From: a virus
Virus record (IMG/VR): IMGVR_UViG_3300030329_000087
Location: 1,810-37,973 of that record
DNA: 36,164 bases
Reading direction: 5' to 3' (one strand)
Positions 23,024 to 29,373 of this stretch are shown here, piece by piece. Every line of letters begins with the position of its first letter. The first letter of the stretch is position 1. The position numbers and the translations under genes are program-made. Below the pieces are notes generated by a model. It did no database searches. It was given only the letters and a program-made list of their open reading frames with translations, and was not told where the DNA came from.

Positions 23024-25038
23024 TATCTATACGCATTAATAAAATTGTCAATCGCAGAATCTAACTGATTGACAGAACCACCTTCTTGCATCTTATTAAC
23101 ACCTATATTCTTAAATAAATCTCTGAAGTAATCTGCCGACAGAGATGAGGGGAAAACAGGTTCAAACTCTGTCGGCATCCTGAATTGTGGGAAAGGTGAG
23201 ATATTACCCACGTCAAAACCTGGCACTCTATCTGACGGAACAACAACGCTACTGTAATCAGGTGTAGCAGGAGTAGCAGTCGGAGCATCTGGAGTAGTTG
23301 GTGCAGGAGTCGCTGCTGTCTTAGGCATCATGCCAGCGATCATGTCACGCATCCTCTGCTCTTCTGCTAACTTTGCCGCTTCTCTGTCTTGATCTCTACG
23401 CCTTGCTTCAGCAGCCCTTTCAGACGCTTCTTTTGTCTGTTGTGTTAAGTTGTAATAATCATAACGATCAGATGTGTTTGACATATCAAACTTTTGACCT
23501 GTATTAGGATTTGTCTGTAAACCAGCTATAAAATTTGTTACAGGAGCAACATATTTATTTAAAGGATTAGCTTCAGCTTTTGCAAACCCTGCATCTGCGT
23601 AAGGTGTTGAAAAAACGTCACTTCCACCAAATGCTAAATTAGCATCAACTATTGGTTCTTTTTGTGGAAGCATATAACTAGCGGCTCTTTCTCCTGCATC
23701 AAATTCAGGATACTTAAATACAGGAGTAGCACTACCTAAATCATCGCTATCTCTTTCTTGAAAGATAGGAGTGGCACTACCTAAGTCATCACTGTCTCTA
23801 TCATCACGACCACCAACATTACCACTTATGTTACTAGAAAAACTACCTCTATCTTCATATTTGTCTTTAGCAACACCACCACGTCTAAACCCCTGAACAA
23901 TGCCACCATCGTTAAACTGTGTAGAATCTTGATTTAAAAAAGGTCTTCGATCTACTCCTATTTCTTCACCAAAACCCATACGATTATATCGAGGACGGAG
24001 TGCATTTAAAATTTTAGCTAATAAACTAATACCTTGTTCCTCTTCTTCATTTGAAAATCTGTCTGGAATATTTTCGTTCATTGCATCGAGAGTTTGCTCT
24101 GGCATCAAAGAGTCTATTAAAAATAATTGCTCATCTGTTAATTCAAAAGGATACTTACCTCTTACATTTGCACGAGGAACATCAAAAGTTTCTGTGTCAG
24201 GACCTGAAATTTTTTCGCCTTCTGATAACATTCTTTTAATCATGTCAGCAGCGTTTAATTCATCTCTATTCGTTAAATCAAATTCATCTCCTGTGGTATC
24301 ACCTTCAAATATTCGATAATTAGGTATATCGGTGTAATCTGCCTTAAATCTTTCATAACTAGGAGTATCAGTAAAATCTTCACTTACTACACTAGGCTTT
24401 GAAACAGGCAACTGTATAACAGGTTTTGTTACTGGTAAATCTATACTAGATCTTCTAGGACCTTTTACATCAGTGTCTGATAAAATAGGCTTTTGAACTG
24501 GTAGTGATATTGTAGTTTCTGTTGTAGGTTCTGTTGTTACAGGTTGCATAGTTTCAGCAAAACCCTTACCTGACTCATAATCATCTTCTAACATTTCTTT
24601 TATAGCAACAAGTTTTGACTCTGGCTCAACTACCATAGGTGGTGGAGCTGGCTCTGGCTGGTTTGCTTTCGCCATAGCTGCTTTCGCCATGTCATCAACC
24701 ATGTCACGAGACAGTATCTGCGATACCATACGACCTCTATCCTCACTAAATACAGGTCTAGTCCTTATTTTACCAGAATCATCAGTAGAAATAACAAAAC
24801 CACCCTGATTCATGTACATTGGATCAAAAACATCGACCATACCACCCATATTCATTGGCTGTGGCATCATAGGAGGTTGTGGCGGCACAGCATTTGCTGA
24901 CATACCTTGTAAATATCCTGTAAATTTAGCCCTTTTAATAGGATCTATATCGCTAGTAAGAGAAGTAGTACCAGAAGGAGCTGCTTGAGGAGCTACCCCC
25001 TTTTGTTGTGGCACATTACCAAAAAATGGATTCGTCAT
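23023..25038 (-). CDS. Large low-complexity protein with GG-x-V motifs
   Basis: 671 residues, largely disordered in appearance: Pro/Met-rich N-terminus, Thr/Val/Pro repeats (LPVQKPILSDTDVKGPRR, LPVTKPVIQLPVSKP), two near-identical SDDLGSATP[IV]F units, and a charged helix near 560-600 (KEASERAAEARRRDQDREAA). GG-x-V-type motifs recur (NMGGMVDVF, NQGGFVIS, NDGGIVQGF, MQEGGSVNQL). Ending with GGSVNQLDSAIDNFINAY is frequent in marine phage proteins near terminase genes. It could be an internal virion protein; no family is assigned. Confidence 0.75.
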   Translation of the reverse strand: MTNPFFGNVPQQKGVAPQAAPSGTTSLTSDIDPIKRAKFTGYLQGMSANAVPPQPPMMPQPMNMGGMVDVFDPMYMNQGGFVISTDDSGKIRTRPVFSEDRGRMVSQILSRDMVDDMAKAAMAKANQPEPAPPPMVVEPESKLVAIKEMLEDDYESGKGFAETMQPVTTEPTTETTISLPVQKPILSDTDVKGPRRSSIDLPVTKPVIQLPVSKPSVVSEDFTDTPSYERFKADYTDIPNYRIFEGDTTGDEFDLTNRDELNAADMIKRMLSEGEKISGPDTETFDVPRANVRGKYPFELTDEQLFLIDSLMPEQTLDAMNENIPDRFSNEEEEQGISLLAKILNALRPRYNRMGFGEEIGVDRRPFLNQDSTQFNDGGIVQGFRRGGVAKDKYEDRGSFSSNISGNVGGRDDRDSDDLGSATPIFQERDSDDLGSATPVFKYPEFDAGERAASYMLPQKEPIVDANLAFGGSDVFSTPYADAGFAKAEANPLNKYVAPVTNFIAGLQTNPNTGQKFDMSNTSDRYDYYNLTQQTKEASERAAEARRRDQDREAAKLAEEQRMRDMIAGMMPKTAATPAPTTPDAPTATPATPDYSSVVVPSDRVPGFDVGNISPFPQFRMPTEFEPVFPSSLSADYFRDLFKNIGVNKMQEGGSVNQLDSAIDNFINAYR

Positions 25039-25074
25039 AGGGTACCTTAAAACAAGTTTTTTTAAAAAACTACA

Positions 25075-25464
25075 CTATCTTTTTACTTTTGACAACACCA
25101 TATCAAATTCTTTTAGTGTCTGATTCAAAATCCTCCTCACATGATCGCTCTGACTACCCTCAATCGGCTCATCTAACGCCTTCTCTATGGCATCACGCAA
25201 CTTAACCATGCGTTCATACTCGAAATTCGACAAGTTTTCCATCTCTTGACGTGTTTCTTGCGATAGTTGACTCAGATATTTCATTGCGTACTCCATAGGC
25301 TTCGATATTGGGGTTCTTCCGTTCTCATAGTATCTATACATTCTAGCACTTATGCCTAAAACTTCAGCCATTTTCGCCTGTGTTTTGCCTATTTCTGTAC
25401 GCACATTACGTAAGTCAGAAGAACCCCACTTGCTATATGCAAGTTTTTTATTATTTTTTTGCAT
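25075..25464 (-). CDS. XRE-family HTH transcription regulator
   Basis: 129 residues. A helix-turn-helix domain at about 18-62 (VRTEIGKTQAKMAEVLGISA, RMYRYYENGRTPISKP) is of the Cro/CI (XRE) type. The C-terminal part is helical and may dimerise. It is the third gene of the structural operon. A dimer could bind palindromic DNA, so it is one candidate for reading the dispersed CCCGAA-N6-TTCGGG sites, without direct evidence. The start overlaps the small gene upstream by 14 bp. Confidence 0.82.
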   Translation of the reverse strand: MQKNNKKLAYSKWGSSDLRNVRTEIGKTQAKMAEVLGISARMYRYYENGRTPISKPMEYAMKYLSQLSQETRQEMENLSNFEYERMVKLRDAIEKALDEPIEGSQSDHVRRILNQTLKEFDMVLSKVKR

Positions 25465-25600
25465 TTTCGTCTCTCATCTCCATGATTAACTTTTTGTCAA
25501 AGCGTCTGTCTTTCGCTTTGCCAGCTTTTTTGTATGATTTCTCGACACCCCTACTTAAAGAGTGAGTTTTGTCTCTCTTAACTCTGTATGTCGTGTTCAT
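25451..25600 (-). CDS. Tiny basic protein (49 aa) upstream of the XRE gene
   Basis: ATG at 25600 overlaps the stop of the upstream gene by 4 bp (ATGA), with AGAGAGG as ribosome-binding site; TAA at 25451. The peptide starts MNTTYRVKRDKTHSLSRGVE and is Lys/Arg-rich throughout, ending RDENAKK. The tight coupling on both sides supports a real gene. Function unknown. Confidence 0.65.
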   Translation of the reverse strand: MNTTYRVKRDKTHSLSRGVEKSYKKAGKAKDRRFDKKLIMEMRDENAKK

Positions 25601-25836
25601 TCGACCTCTCTAAGCATACCCAAAGCCATCAAATCCTCGATAAACGAATCTGCTGAGTCAAAACGAATAGGTTTACCAGAGTAGACGCTAAGAACTTCTG
25701 CTTTTGTTCGTATGAAATCATCGCCTGTTGAATTGTCGTATCTAGGAATCTTTTCCATTTCATCAACAATCTTTTCTGGAGAGTCTGCCTCAAAACGAAC
25801 AACCTCCCCACAGTTAAATTCATATAATTTTTTCAT
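25597..25836 (-). CDS. Small acidic protein, first gene of the structural operon
   Basis: 79 residues: KKLYEFNCGEVVRFEADSPEKIVDEMEK.. then LMALGMLREVE. A strong AGGAGG ribosome-binding site precedes the ATG, and a good promoter lies 33-61 bp upstream. The FEADSPE segment resembles VEADSPED in 30137-30415, so the two small proteins may be related. Function unknown. Confidence 0.75.
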   Translation of the reverse strand: MKKLYEFNCGEVVRFEADSPEKIVDEMEKIPRYDNSTGDDFIRTKAEVLSVYSGKPIRFDSADSFIEDLMALGMLREVE

Positions 25837-25868
25837 ATATACCTCCTTTTTTTTATATGTGACCCTTT

Positions 25869-25897
25869 ATTATGAAGTATAGTTCCTCAGATGTCAA
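25869..25897 (-). promoter_or_regulatory. Sigma70-type promoter for the structural operon
   Basis: On the minus strand TTGACA (25892-25897), a 17-bp spacer, then CATAAT (25869-25874). It lies just upstream of the first gene of the long leftward operon. A perfect -35 box and ideal spacing make it a strong candidate for recognition by host RNA polymerase. Confidence 0.75.
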
Positions 25898-26072
25898 GAA
25901 GTTTCTGGTCGTTTGTGGAAAACTCTACTACAGATCGACTATAAATTTTTTTTATATTTTGGGTTGTGGTGGTATATACAGCCCGTTCCGAACCCGTTTC
26001 CATATATACCCATAGGGTACCTGTAAAAATGTACAATTGTTCGGGTTTTAAAGCCCGTGAGCTGGGTAAAAA
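25898..26072. other. Intergenic control region with palindromes
   Basis: No gene. It holds TACCC-ATA-GGGTA (26007-26019), a palindrome-family site ACAATTGTTCGGG (26033-26045) and a near-palindrome CGGGTTTTAAAGCCCG that overlaps the end of it. It lies between the amidoligase terminator and the structural promoter, a likely place for regulator binding. Confidence 0.6.
26033..26045. repeat. CCCGAA-N6-TTCGGG family partial site
   Basis: ACAATTGTTCGGG matches the centre and right arm. It lies about 135 bp upstream of the -35 box of the structural promoter. Confidence 0.65.
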
Positions 26073-26104
26073 AAAGGTTCGGGTAGAATACTAACCGAAC
26101 CTTT
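26068..26104 (-). terminator. Terminator after the amidoligase gene
   Basis: On the minus strand AAAGGTTCGG and CCGAACCTTT form a 10-bp stem with a 12-nt loop, followed by a run of T (plus-strand A tract at 26068-26075). The stem itself contains the CCGAAC / GTTCGG motif. It lies just downstream of the gene ending at 26122. The plus strand also has a short T run after the stem, so it may act in both directions. Confidence 0.82.
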
Positions 26105-26121
26105 GATTTTTGTGTTGTGGG

Positions 26122-27393
26122 TTATGATCGGGTTTCAATCAAATGTTCATTCCATTCCCTAAGTTCATGAGACATACCATTCAAAACATCATATTCTAAA
26201 TTGTCCAGTAATTGCACTGTTGGCATTTCCTCATTGTTGGAATTTACAGTTTCCACCTTTTCAAATCTATGTAAGATTTGATATCTGCAATATATTTGTC
26301 CATCACCATAAACATGATTATTGGCTTGTTGCGTATGAGTGATTATTGCACCTTGTCCATAAGCACGTCTTAACTCAGAAACTCTTGATCTAATATTTTG
26401 ATCTGTTGCACCAGTGACATTCATTATTTCTTCAATTGTTGCACCTTGTCCATTGTTGTGGTTTCTACACATATCATAAACTCTTGCAACAAATGAACGT
26501 CCATTATTGTGTTGTTGTGGTGTTTCAACTTCAATTGTTCGGGTTTCTGTTTGAACTGGAACAACAAGAGTTGTCCAATCACATCTTTGCATTGATTGAA
26601 CATATATCCATTTAATGAACTTTACCCAGTTTAAAAGTTTTAAACCTGACAACGTGCTTGCACCTTGTCTAAATTCAATCGTAAATTTACTGGTAAAAGG
26701 TTTGGTATTGATTGCACGTTGTTTACCTAGATCACTCTCTGTAAATTGTTCAACTCTTGTTGCATTGACAAAACTATTAGAATTTAAGATTGAATTGATT
26801 GGATACGACCACGCATGAAAACGTCTACTTTCTGGCAACGTTGAAGAAATATAATTTTGATTGATTGCATATGATCTAATAACGTCTTTAATCATTTCAA
26901 ATGGTAGCATTTTTGTAAGTTGATTATTTGGTGAGATATATGCACCAGAATTGAAACTGGATAAATCACTGGATAAATGATTTTTAAAATGAGCAATTTG
27001 ATTATTGTTAAATTCACTAGGTGAGTTTAATGCTAACCTTGTTCCAACGTGGATATGTCCACCACAATTTTTACGTATTACACAATTGCACCTTTCAAGC
27101 ACGTTTAAAACTGGTTTAATATACGTTTCAATTGATATTTCATTTATAATCAAAGGTGGAAATATAATCTCGGCATCAACGTTTGCACTTCCATCAGTTG
27201 TCACAATTACATAGTTCAAACCTTGTTCAAGTAATTTATCTCTTATGATACTAGGTGAGATATAATTTCCACGTTGGCTACCAACCTCACATTCATAACC
27301 AACAATCATTTTATTAAGATCATATGATAGTGATGTTTCTCTTGCTAATGCTTGTGGTGTAAGAGCTGTTGTGTTTTGTAATGTATTTGTCAT
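26122..27393 (-). CDS. Amidoligase with C-terminal winged-helix-like domain
   Basis: 423 residues. Amidoligase (COOH-NH2 ligase, glutamine synthetase-like fold) signatures: VGYECEVGSQRG (31-42), TTDGSANVDAEIIFPP (65-80), CGGHIHVG (110-117), IEFRQGASTL with NWVKFIKWI (239-263). The acidic and His residues there correspond to the usual metal/ATP site. Residues about 300-372 (VARVYDMCRNHNNGQGATIEE, IRSRVSELRRAYGQGAII) look like a winged-helix. Amidoligases join amines to carboxyl groups; substrates in phages are predicted, not known. A GGCT-like protein is encoded at 30467-30952. Ribosome-binding site AAAGG precedes the ATG. A palindrome site lies in-frame at 26532-26543. Confidence 0.85.
   Translation of the reverse strand: MTNTLQNTTALTPQALARETSLSYDLNKMIVGYECEVGSQRGNYISPSIIRDKLLEQGLNYVIVTTDGSANVDAEIIFPPLIINEISIETYIKPVLNVLERCNCVIRKNCGGHIHVGTRLALNSPSEFNNNQIAHFKNHLSSDLSSFNSGAYISPNNQLTKMLPFEMIKDVIRSYAINQNYISSTLPESRRFHAWSYPINSILNSNSFVNATRVEQFTESDLGKQRAINTKPFTSKFTIEFRQGASTLSGLKLLNWVKFIKWIYVQSMQRCDWTTLVVPVQTETRTIEVETPQQHNNGRSFVARVYDMCRNHNNGQGATIEEIMNVTGATDQNIRSRVSELRRAYGQGAIITHTQQANNHVYGDGQIYCRYQILHRFEKVETVNSNNEEMPTVQLLDNLEYDVLNGMSHELREWNEHLIETRS
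26532..26543. repeat. CCCGAA-N6-TTCGGG family partial site in the amidoligase gene
   Basis: CAATTGTTCGGG matches the centre and right arm; it encodes part of ETRTIEVE. Confidence 0.55.
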
Positions 27394-27430
27394 TTGTTTA
27401 ACCTTTCATGTTTAATTAATTAATAAATTC

Positions 27431-27458
27431 TTTTTAATATGGTGTATTTTCATGTCAA
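27431..27458 (-). promoter_or_regulatory. Candidate promoter for the amidoligase gene
   Basis: On the minus strand a perfect TTGACA (27453-27458) is followed after 16 bp by a weak TAAAAA (27431-27436). It lies 38-65 bp upstream of the ATG, and the stretch just before the gene resembles the leader of the 27845-28123 gene. Confidence 0.5.
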
Positions 27459-27613
27459 CCCCCATATATTAAAAAAAAGTATATTTCATGTATTTTTAGT
27501 GCATTTTTATAGTTTGCAGCTTATTTTTGTGACATATATGCAACACAATTGTTCTGTATTTTTCATGTAAATTTATTTATTTTTGTTCCTGTTTCGTTCC
27601 TGTTTTATGAGGT

Positions 27614-27633
27614 TTAAAATTTATAAATTTTAA
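27614..27633. repeat. 20-bp perfect AT palindrome
   Basis: TTAAAATTTATAAATTTTAA is self-complementary over all 20 bases, in a very AT-rich stretch. It could be an easily melted or protein-bound site; no function shown. Confidence 0.6.
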
Positions 27634-27660
27634 TTTTGCTATCACATGATATTATTCTTC

Positions 27661-27720
27661 AGAATCCGAACCCCGAACCCGACCCGATACCGACCCGACC
27701 CGATCCCCGAATCCCGAAAC
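27661..27720. repeat. Degenerate tandem CCCGA array
   Basis: Seven or so CCCGA units in about 55 bases, each followed by A, C or T (for example CCCGACCCGATACCGACCCG). No coding frame is evident. The unit is the same as the arm of the dispersed palindrome. Confidence 0.7.
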
Positions 27721-27742
27721 TACGGAATCCAGAGATCCGAAG

Positions 27743-27760
27743 ACCGAACAATTGTTCGGG
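27743..27760. repeat. CCCGAA-N6-TTCGGG palindrome
   Basis: ACCGAACAATTGTTCGGG: 16 of 18 bases form a perfect palindrome with the CAATTG centre. Intergenic. Confidence 0.75.
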
Positions 27761-27789
27761 ATGTGTAGATCCAGCAGGGCAGAGTGCAA

Positions 27790-27822
27790 AAAAAAAACCC
27801 CCAGCCTGTGAAGGCTGGAGGC
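27790..27822 (-). terminator. Terminator after the 27845-28123 gene
   Basis: On the minus strand CCTCCAGCCT pairs with AGGCTGGGGG (10 bp, one G-T wobble, 4-nt loop), followed by at least nine T. It lies about 25 bp past the stop of the gene. Confidence 0.88.
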
Positions 27823-27826
27823 TTTC

Positions 27827-27841
27827 CCCGAACAATTTATC
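27827..27841. repeat. CCCGAA palindrome half-site with variant centre
   Basis: CCCGAACAATTTATC lies just downstream of the stop codon; the same 15 bases recur at 28699-28713. Confidence 0.55.
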
Positions 27842-27844
27842 GTG

Positions 27845-28123
27845 TTATATCCAGTGATGTTTTAACTTGTAACCATCTCCAAAGAGAGCATGGCTTAAAT
27901 CATAGATTACTTTGAATCCCATGTCCATTCCACAACCACGCACAACAATTGAATCTAAATATTTATTAGGTTTATATCCTAAAGTTTTTTCAATTTTGTA
28001 ATTGATCCAACATGGCTTGTTGTCTCTGATTACATAAAATGAAATGTGTCTTGTCATTCCACTTTTTGAAACGTGTCTTGTAAAACAATACACAATGTCG
28101 TCTTTTTTTATCTCTACTGTCAT
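27845..28123 (-). CDS. Small conserved protein, RHVSKSGMTR / GCGMDMGF type
   Basis: 92 residues. Conserved motifs: YCFTRHVSKSGMTRHISFYV (12-31) and VVRGCGMDMGFKVIYDLSHA (60-79), then LFGDGYKLKHHW. I recognise the two motifs from phage and bacterial proteins, but do not know a function. Its own promoter and terminator make it a single-gene unit. Ribosome-binding site AAAGG. Confidence 0.8.
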   Translation of the reverse strand: MTVEIKKDDIVYCFTRHVSKSGMTRHISFYVIRDNKPCWINYKIEKTLGYKPNKYLDSIVVRGCGMDMGFKVIYDLSHALFGDGYKLKHHWI

Positions 28124-28162
28124 TTTTCTAACCTTTCTAGTTTAATATTAATTTATATTCCC

Positions 28163-28191
28163 ATGTTATCCCATAATATATTATAAGTCAA
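28163..28191 (-). promoter_or_regulatory. Sigma70-type promoter of the 27845-28123 gene
   Basis: TTGACT (28186-28191), 17-bp spacer, TAACAT (28163-28168) on the minus strand, 40-68 bp upstream of the ATG. Confidence 0.7.
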
Positions 28192-28261
28192 TACCCTTTT
28201 TTATTTTTTTTTAACTTTTTTTTGCTGGTCTTGCTGGAGCATCTGCTGGTTCATCTGCTGG

Positions 28262-28272
28262 AATTGTTCGGG
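28262..28272. repeat. CCCGAA-N6-TTCGGG family half-site
   Basis: AATTGTTCGGG, right arm only. Confidence 0.5.
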
Positions 28273-28294
28273 TGTTGTGCTGACCTGAAGCACA

Positions 28295-28312
28295 TACGAA
28301 CAATTGTTCGGG
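28295..28312. repeat. CCCGAA-N6-TTCGGG palindrome
   Basis: TACGAACAATTGTTCGGG: 14-bp perfect core with CAATTG centre. Confidence 0.72.
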
Positions 28313-28330
28313 ATGAGCTTCAGGGACGGA

Positions 28331-28385
28331 AGCCGGGCTGTTCCAGGCGAACAATTGTTCGGAAGCCGGGCTTCCAGCCGGGCTG
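28331..28385. repeat. Nested GC-rich palindromes around a palindrome-family site
   Basis: AGCCGGGCT (28331-28339), GGAAGCCGGGCTTCC (28361-28375) and CAGCCGGGCTG (28375-28385) are separate inverted repeats sharing the GCCGGGC core. They bracket the CGAACAATTGTTCG site at 28346-28363. The local G+C is far above the surrounding DNA. Confidence 0.65.
28346..28363. repeat. CCCGAA-N6-TTCGGG palindrome
   Basis: GGCGAACAATTGTTCGGA: 14-bp perfect core. Confidence 0.72.
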
Positions 28386-28396
28386 TACCTTTCTCT

Positions 28397-28414
28397 TCAG
28401 AACAATTGTTCGGG
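28397..28414. repeat. CCCGAA-N6-TTCGGG palindrome
   Basis: TCAGAACAATTGTTCGGG: GAACAATTGTTC core with a full right arm, about 20 bp before the TerS terminator T tract. Confidence 0.68.
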
Positions 28415-28432
28415 TTTTTAGCCTGGCAGGTG

Positions 28433-28483
28433 AGAAAAAAAGACCCCGACCCGAAAAGTAAGCGAGGAAAAACGGGTCAGGGC
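28433..28483 (-). terminator. Terminator downstream of the small terminase gene
   Basis: On the minus strand CCCTGACCCG pairs with CGGGTCGGGG (10 bp, one wobble), with a 19-nt loop, followed by TCTTTTTTT. It lies about 270 bp after the terS stop; the stem is built from CCCGA-type sequence. Confidence 0.8.
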
Positions 28484-28586
28484 GTGGGAGTTCTGGAGGA
28501 AATTAGCCACATTTAGTGTTATTTGTAACCCGAACCACTAGATTTGTCAACCAGCAGTCCCGATCCCGAAGCCCGAAGCCCGATAA

Positions 28587-28604
28587 CCCGAACAATTATT
28601 CGGG
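28587..28604. repeat. CCCGAA-N6-TTCGGG palindrome, complete arms
   Basis: CCCGAACAATTATTCGGG: both 6-base arms perfect. Preceded by several CCCGA units (28560-28586). Confidence 0.78.
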
Positions 28605-28644
28605 ATGGCACGGCTCGAGATGAGAGATGAGAGATGAGGCTGTC

Positions 28645-28662
28645 TCCGAACAATTCTTCGGT
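28645..28662. repeat. CCCGAA-N6-TTCGGG palindrome
   Basis: TCCGAACAATTCTTCGGT: 5-base arms with variant centre. Confidence 0.7.
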
Positions 28663-28698
28663 TTTCTGTCCCCGATCCAGCCCAATATTTCTGGGAAA

Positions 28699-28713
28699 CC
28701 CGAACAATTTATC
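28699..28713. repeat. CCCGAA palindrome half-site with variant centre
   Basis: CCCGAACAATTTATC, identical to 27827-27841. Confidence 0.55.
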
Positions 28714-28751
28714 ACACCGAACCCGATCCGTCAGGATTTTGCTCAACGCCT

Positions 28752-29303
28752 CTACCCCGAAACGGGGTTTTCTGGTAAATTGTCCGAATCTTTGCTATTA
28801 TCGACTATCTCAACCCGAACATCTTTATCTGGCGTTACGTTACGCATACGACCTTCAGCTAATTTTTTAAATTCTTCAAGTTTTTCAACGATTTGCTCCC
28901 TAGTAAGCCCGTTCATATCTTCGTGCATAACGTGTGATTTGTTGACCAGTAGTCCTGTCGCCTTTAATCGCAACTCTTCAGCCCGAATAGCCTCCCCGAT
29001 TTTGCCACTCTGCCAAGCATCATCACGCATCTTTTTTAAATCCCGAACAGATTTCTCCACAGTGACCCCAAACTTTGCGTTAGCCTCCATACGCATCTCT
29101 TGGTATCTTTCCTGTACCACAGGGTTACGCAACAGCCTTACAGCATCAACTGATGGGTTGCTATACCCAGCATCTCGTGCAGACGCAGTTTGCGTCATGT
29201 CCTTATGCATAAAGTTATCTAAAAATTTTTGTTGTTTTTCAGTGAGCCTTTTCCAACCTGCTTTGGTTTGCTCCTTTGTCAGCGTTTGACCTACCTGCAC
29301 CAT
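28752..29303 (-). CDS. terS: Terminase small subunit
   Basis: 183 residues from ATG at 29303. A GGAG ribosome-binding site 11 bases upstream supports this; a GTG at 29339 would coincide with the -10 box. The DNA-binding-like N-terminal domain reads LTEKQQKFLDNFMHKDM, TASARDAGYSNPSVDA, LLRNPVVQERYQEM (about 19-70), typical of TerS (helix-turn-helix with AGY). A helical middle follows (SVRDLKKMRDDAWQSGKIGE). It recognises the packaging site and guides TerL. It lies 6.7 kb upstream of terL, an unusual separation. A palindrome-family partial site lies between ribosome-binding site and start codon. Confidence 0.88.
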   Translation of the reverse strand: MVQVGQTLTKEQTKAGWKRLTEKQQKFLDNFMHKDMTQTASARDAGYSNPSVDAVRLLRNPVVQERYQEMRMEANAKFGVTVEKSVRDLKKMRDDAWQSGKIGEAIRAEELRLKATGLLVNKSHVMHEDMNGLTREQIVEKLEEFKKLAEGRMRNVTPDKDVRVEIVDNSKDSDNLPENPVSG

Positions 29304-29304
29304 A

Positions 29305-29318
29305 CCGAACAATTCTCC
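29305..29318. repeat. CCCGAA palindrome half-site at the terS start
   Basis: CCGAACAATTCTCC covers the gap between the GGAG ribosome-binding site and the ATG. Confidence 0.55.
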
Positions 29319-29337
29319 ATGTTTTGTCGCTACGATC

Positions 29338-29365
29338 ACTATACAAAATGCTACAGAAATATCAA
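29338..29365 (-). promoter_or_regulatory. Candidate promoter for terS
   Basis: TTGATA (29360-29365), 16-bp spacer, TATAGT (29338-29343) on the minus strand, about 35 bp upstream of the ATG. Confidence 0.6.
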
Positions 29366-29373
29366 GTGTATTG

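Larger units (their letters stand above)
27394..27844. other. Intergenic region: AT-rich half and CCCGA-rich half
   Basis: No gene on either strand that I can support. The right-to-left amidoligase promoter lies at its left end. 27420-27640 is very AT-rich and contains a perfect 20-bp palindrome (27614-27633), a TTCCTGTTT direct repeat (near 27585-27607) and ACAATTGTTC at 27545-27554. 27660-27720 is a run of degenerate CCCGA[A/C/T] units. A full palindrome and a terminator follow. It has some look of an origin or control region; unproven. Confidence 0.6.
28192..28751. other. Intergenic region dense in palindromes and a terminator
   Basis: About 560 bp with no supportable gene. It contains five TGCTGG direct repeats (28223-28261), at least six palindrome-family sites, nested G+C-rich palindromes (28331-28385), a terminator (28433-28483), and a run of CCCGA units (28560-28590). 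A minus frame encodes a peptide ending TIPADEPADAPARPAKKS, but lacks an ATG and is interrupted upstream. Confidence 0.65.

Noticed and set aside
28222-28461. Plus-strand ORF with repeated RTIVR
   Set aside because: It is opposite to all transcription here and its repeats derive from the dispersed palindrome.
27661-28604. CRISPR array
   Set aside because: Repeats are short, irregularly spaced palindromes also found inside genes; there are no constant-length spacers or cas genes.
28519-28746. Minus-strand ORF of 75 codons in the palindrome region
   Set aside because: TTG start, no ribosome-binding site, and LFG/IVR repeats come from the palindrome sequence itself.
28627-29289. Plus-strand ORF of 220 codons antisense to terS
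   Set aside because: It lies opposite a gene with clear TerS motifs, has Ser/Leu-rich antisense-type composition and no ribosome-binding site that I can see.
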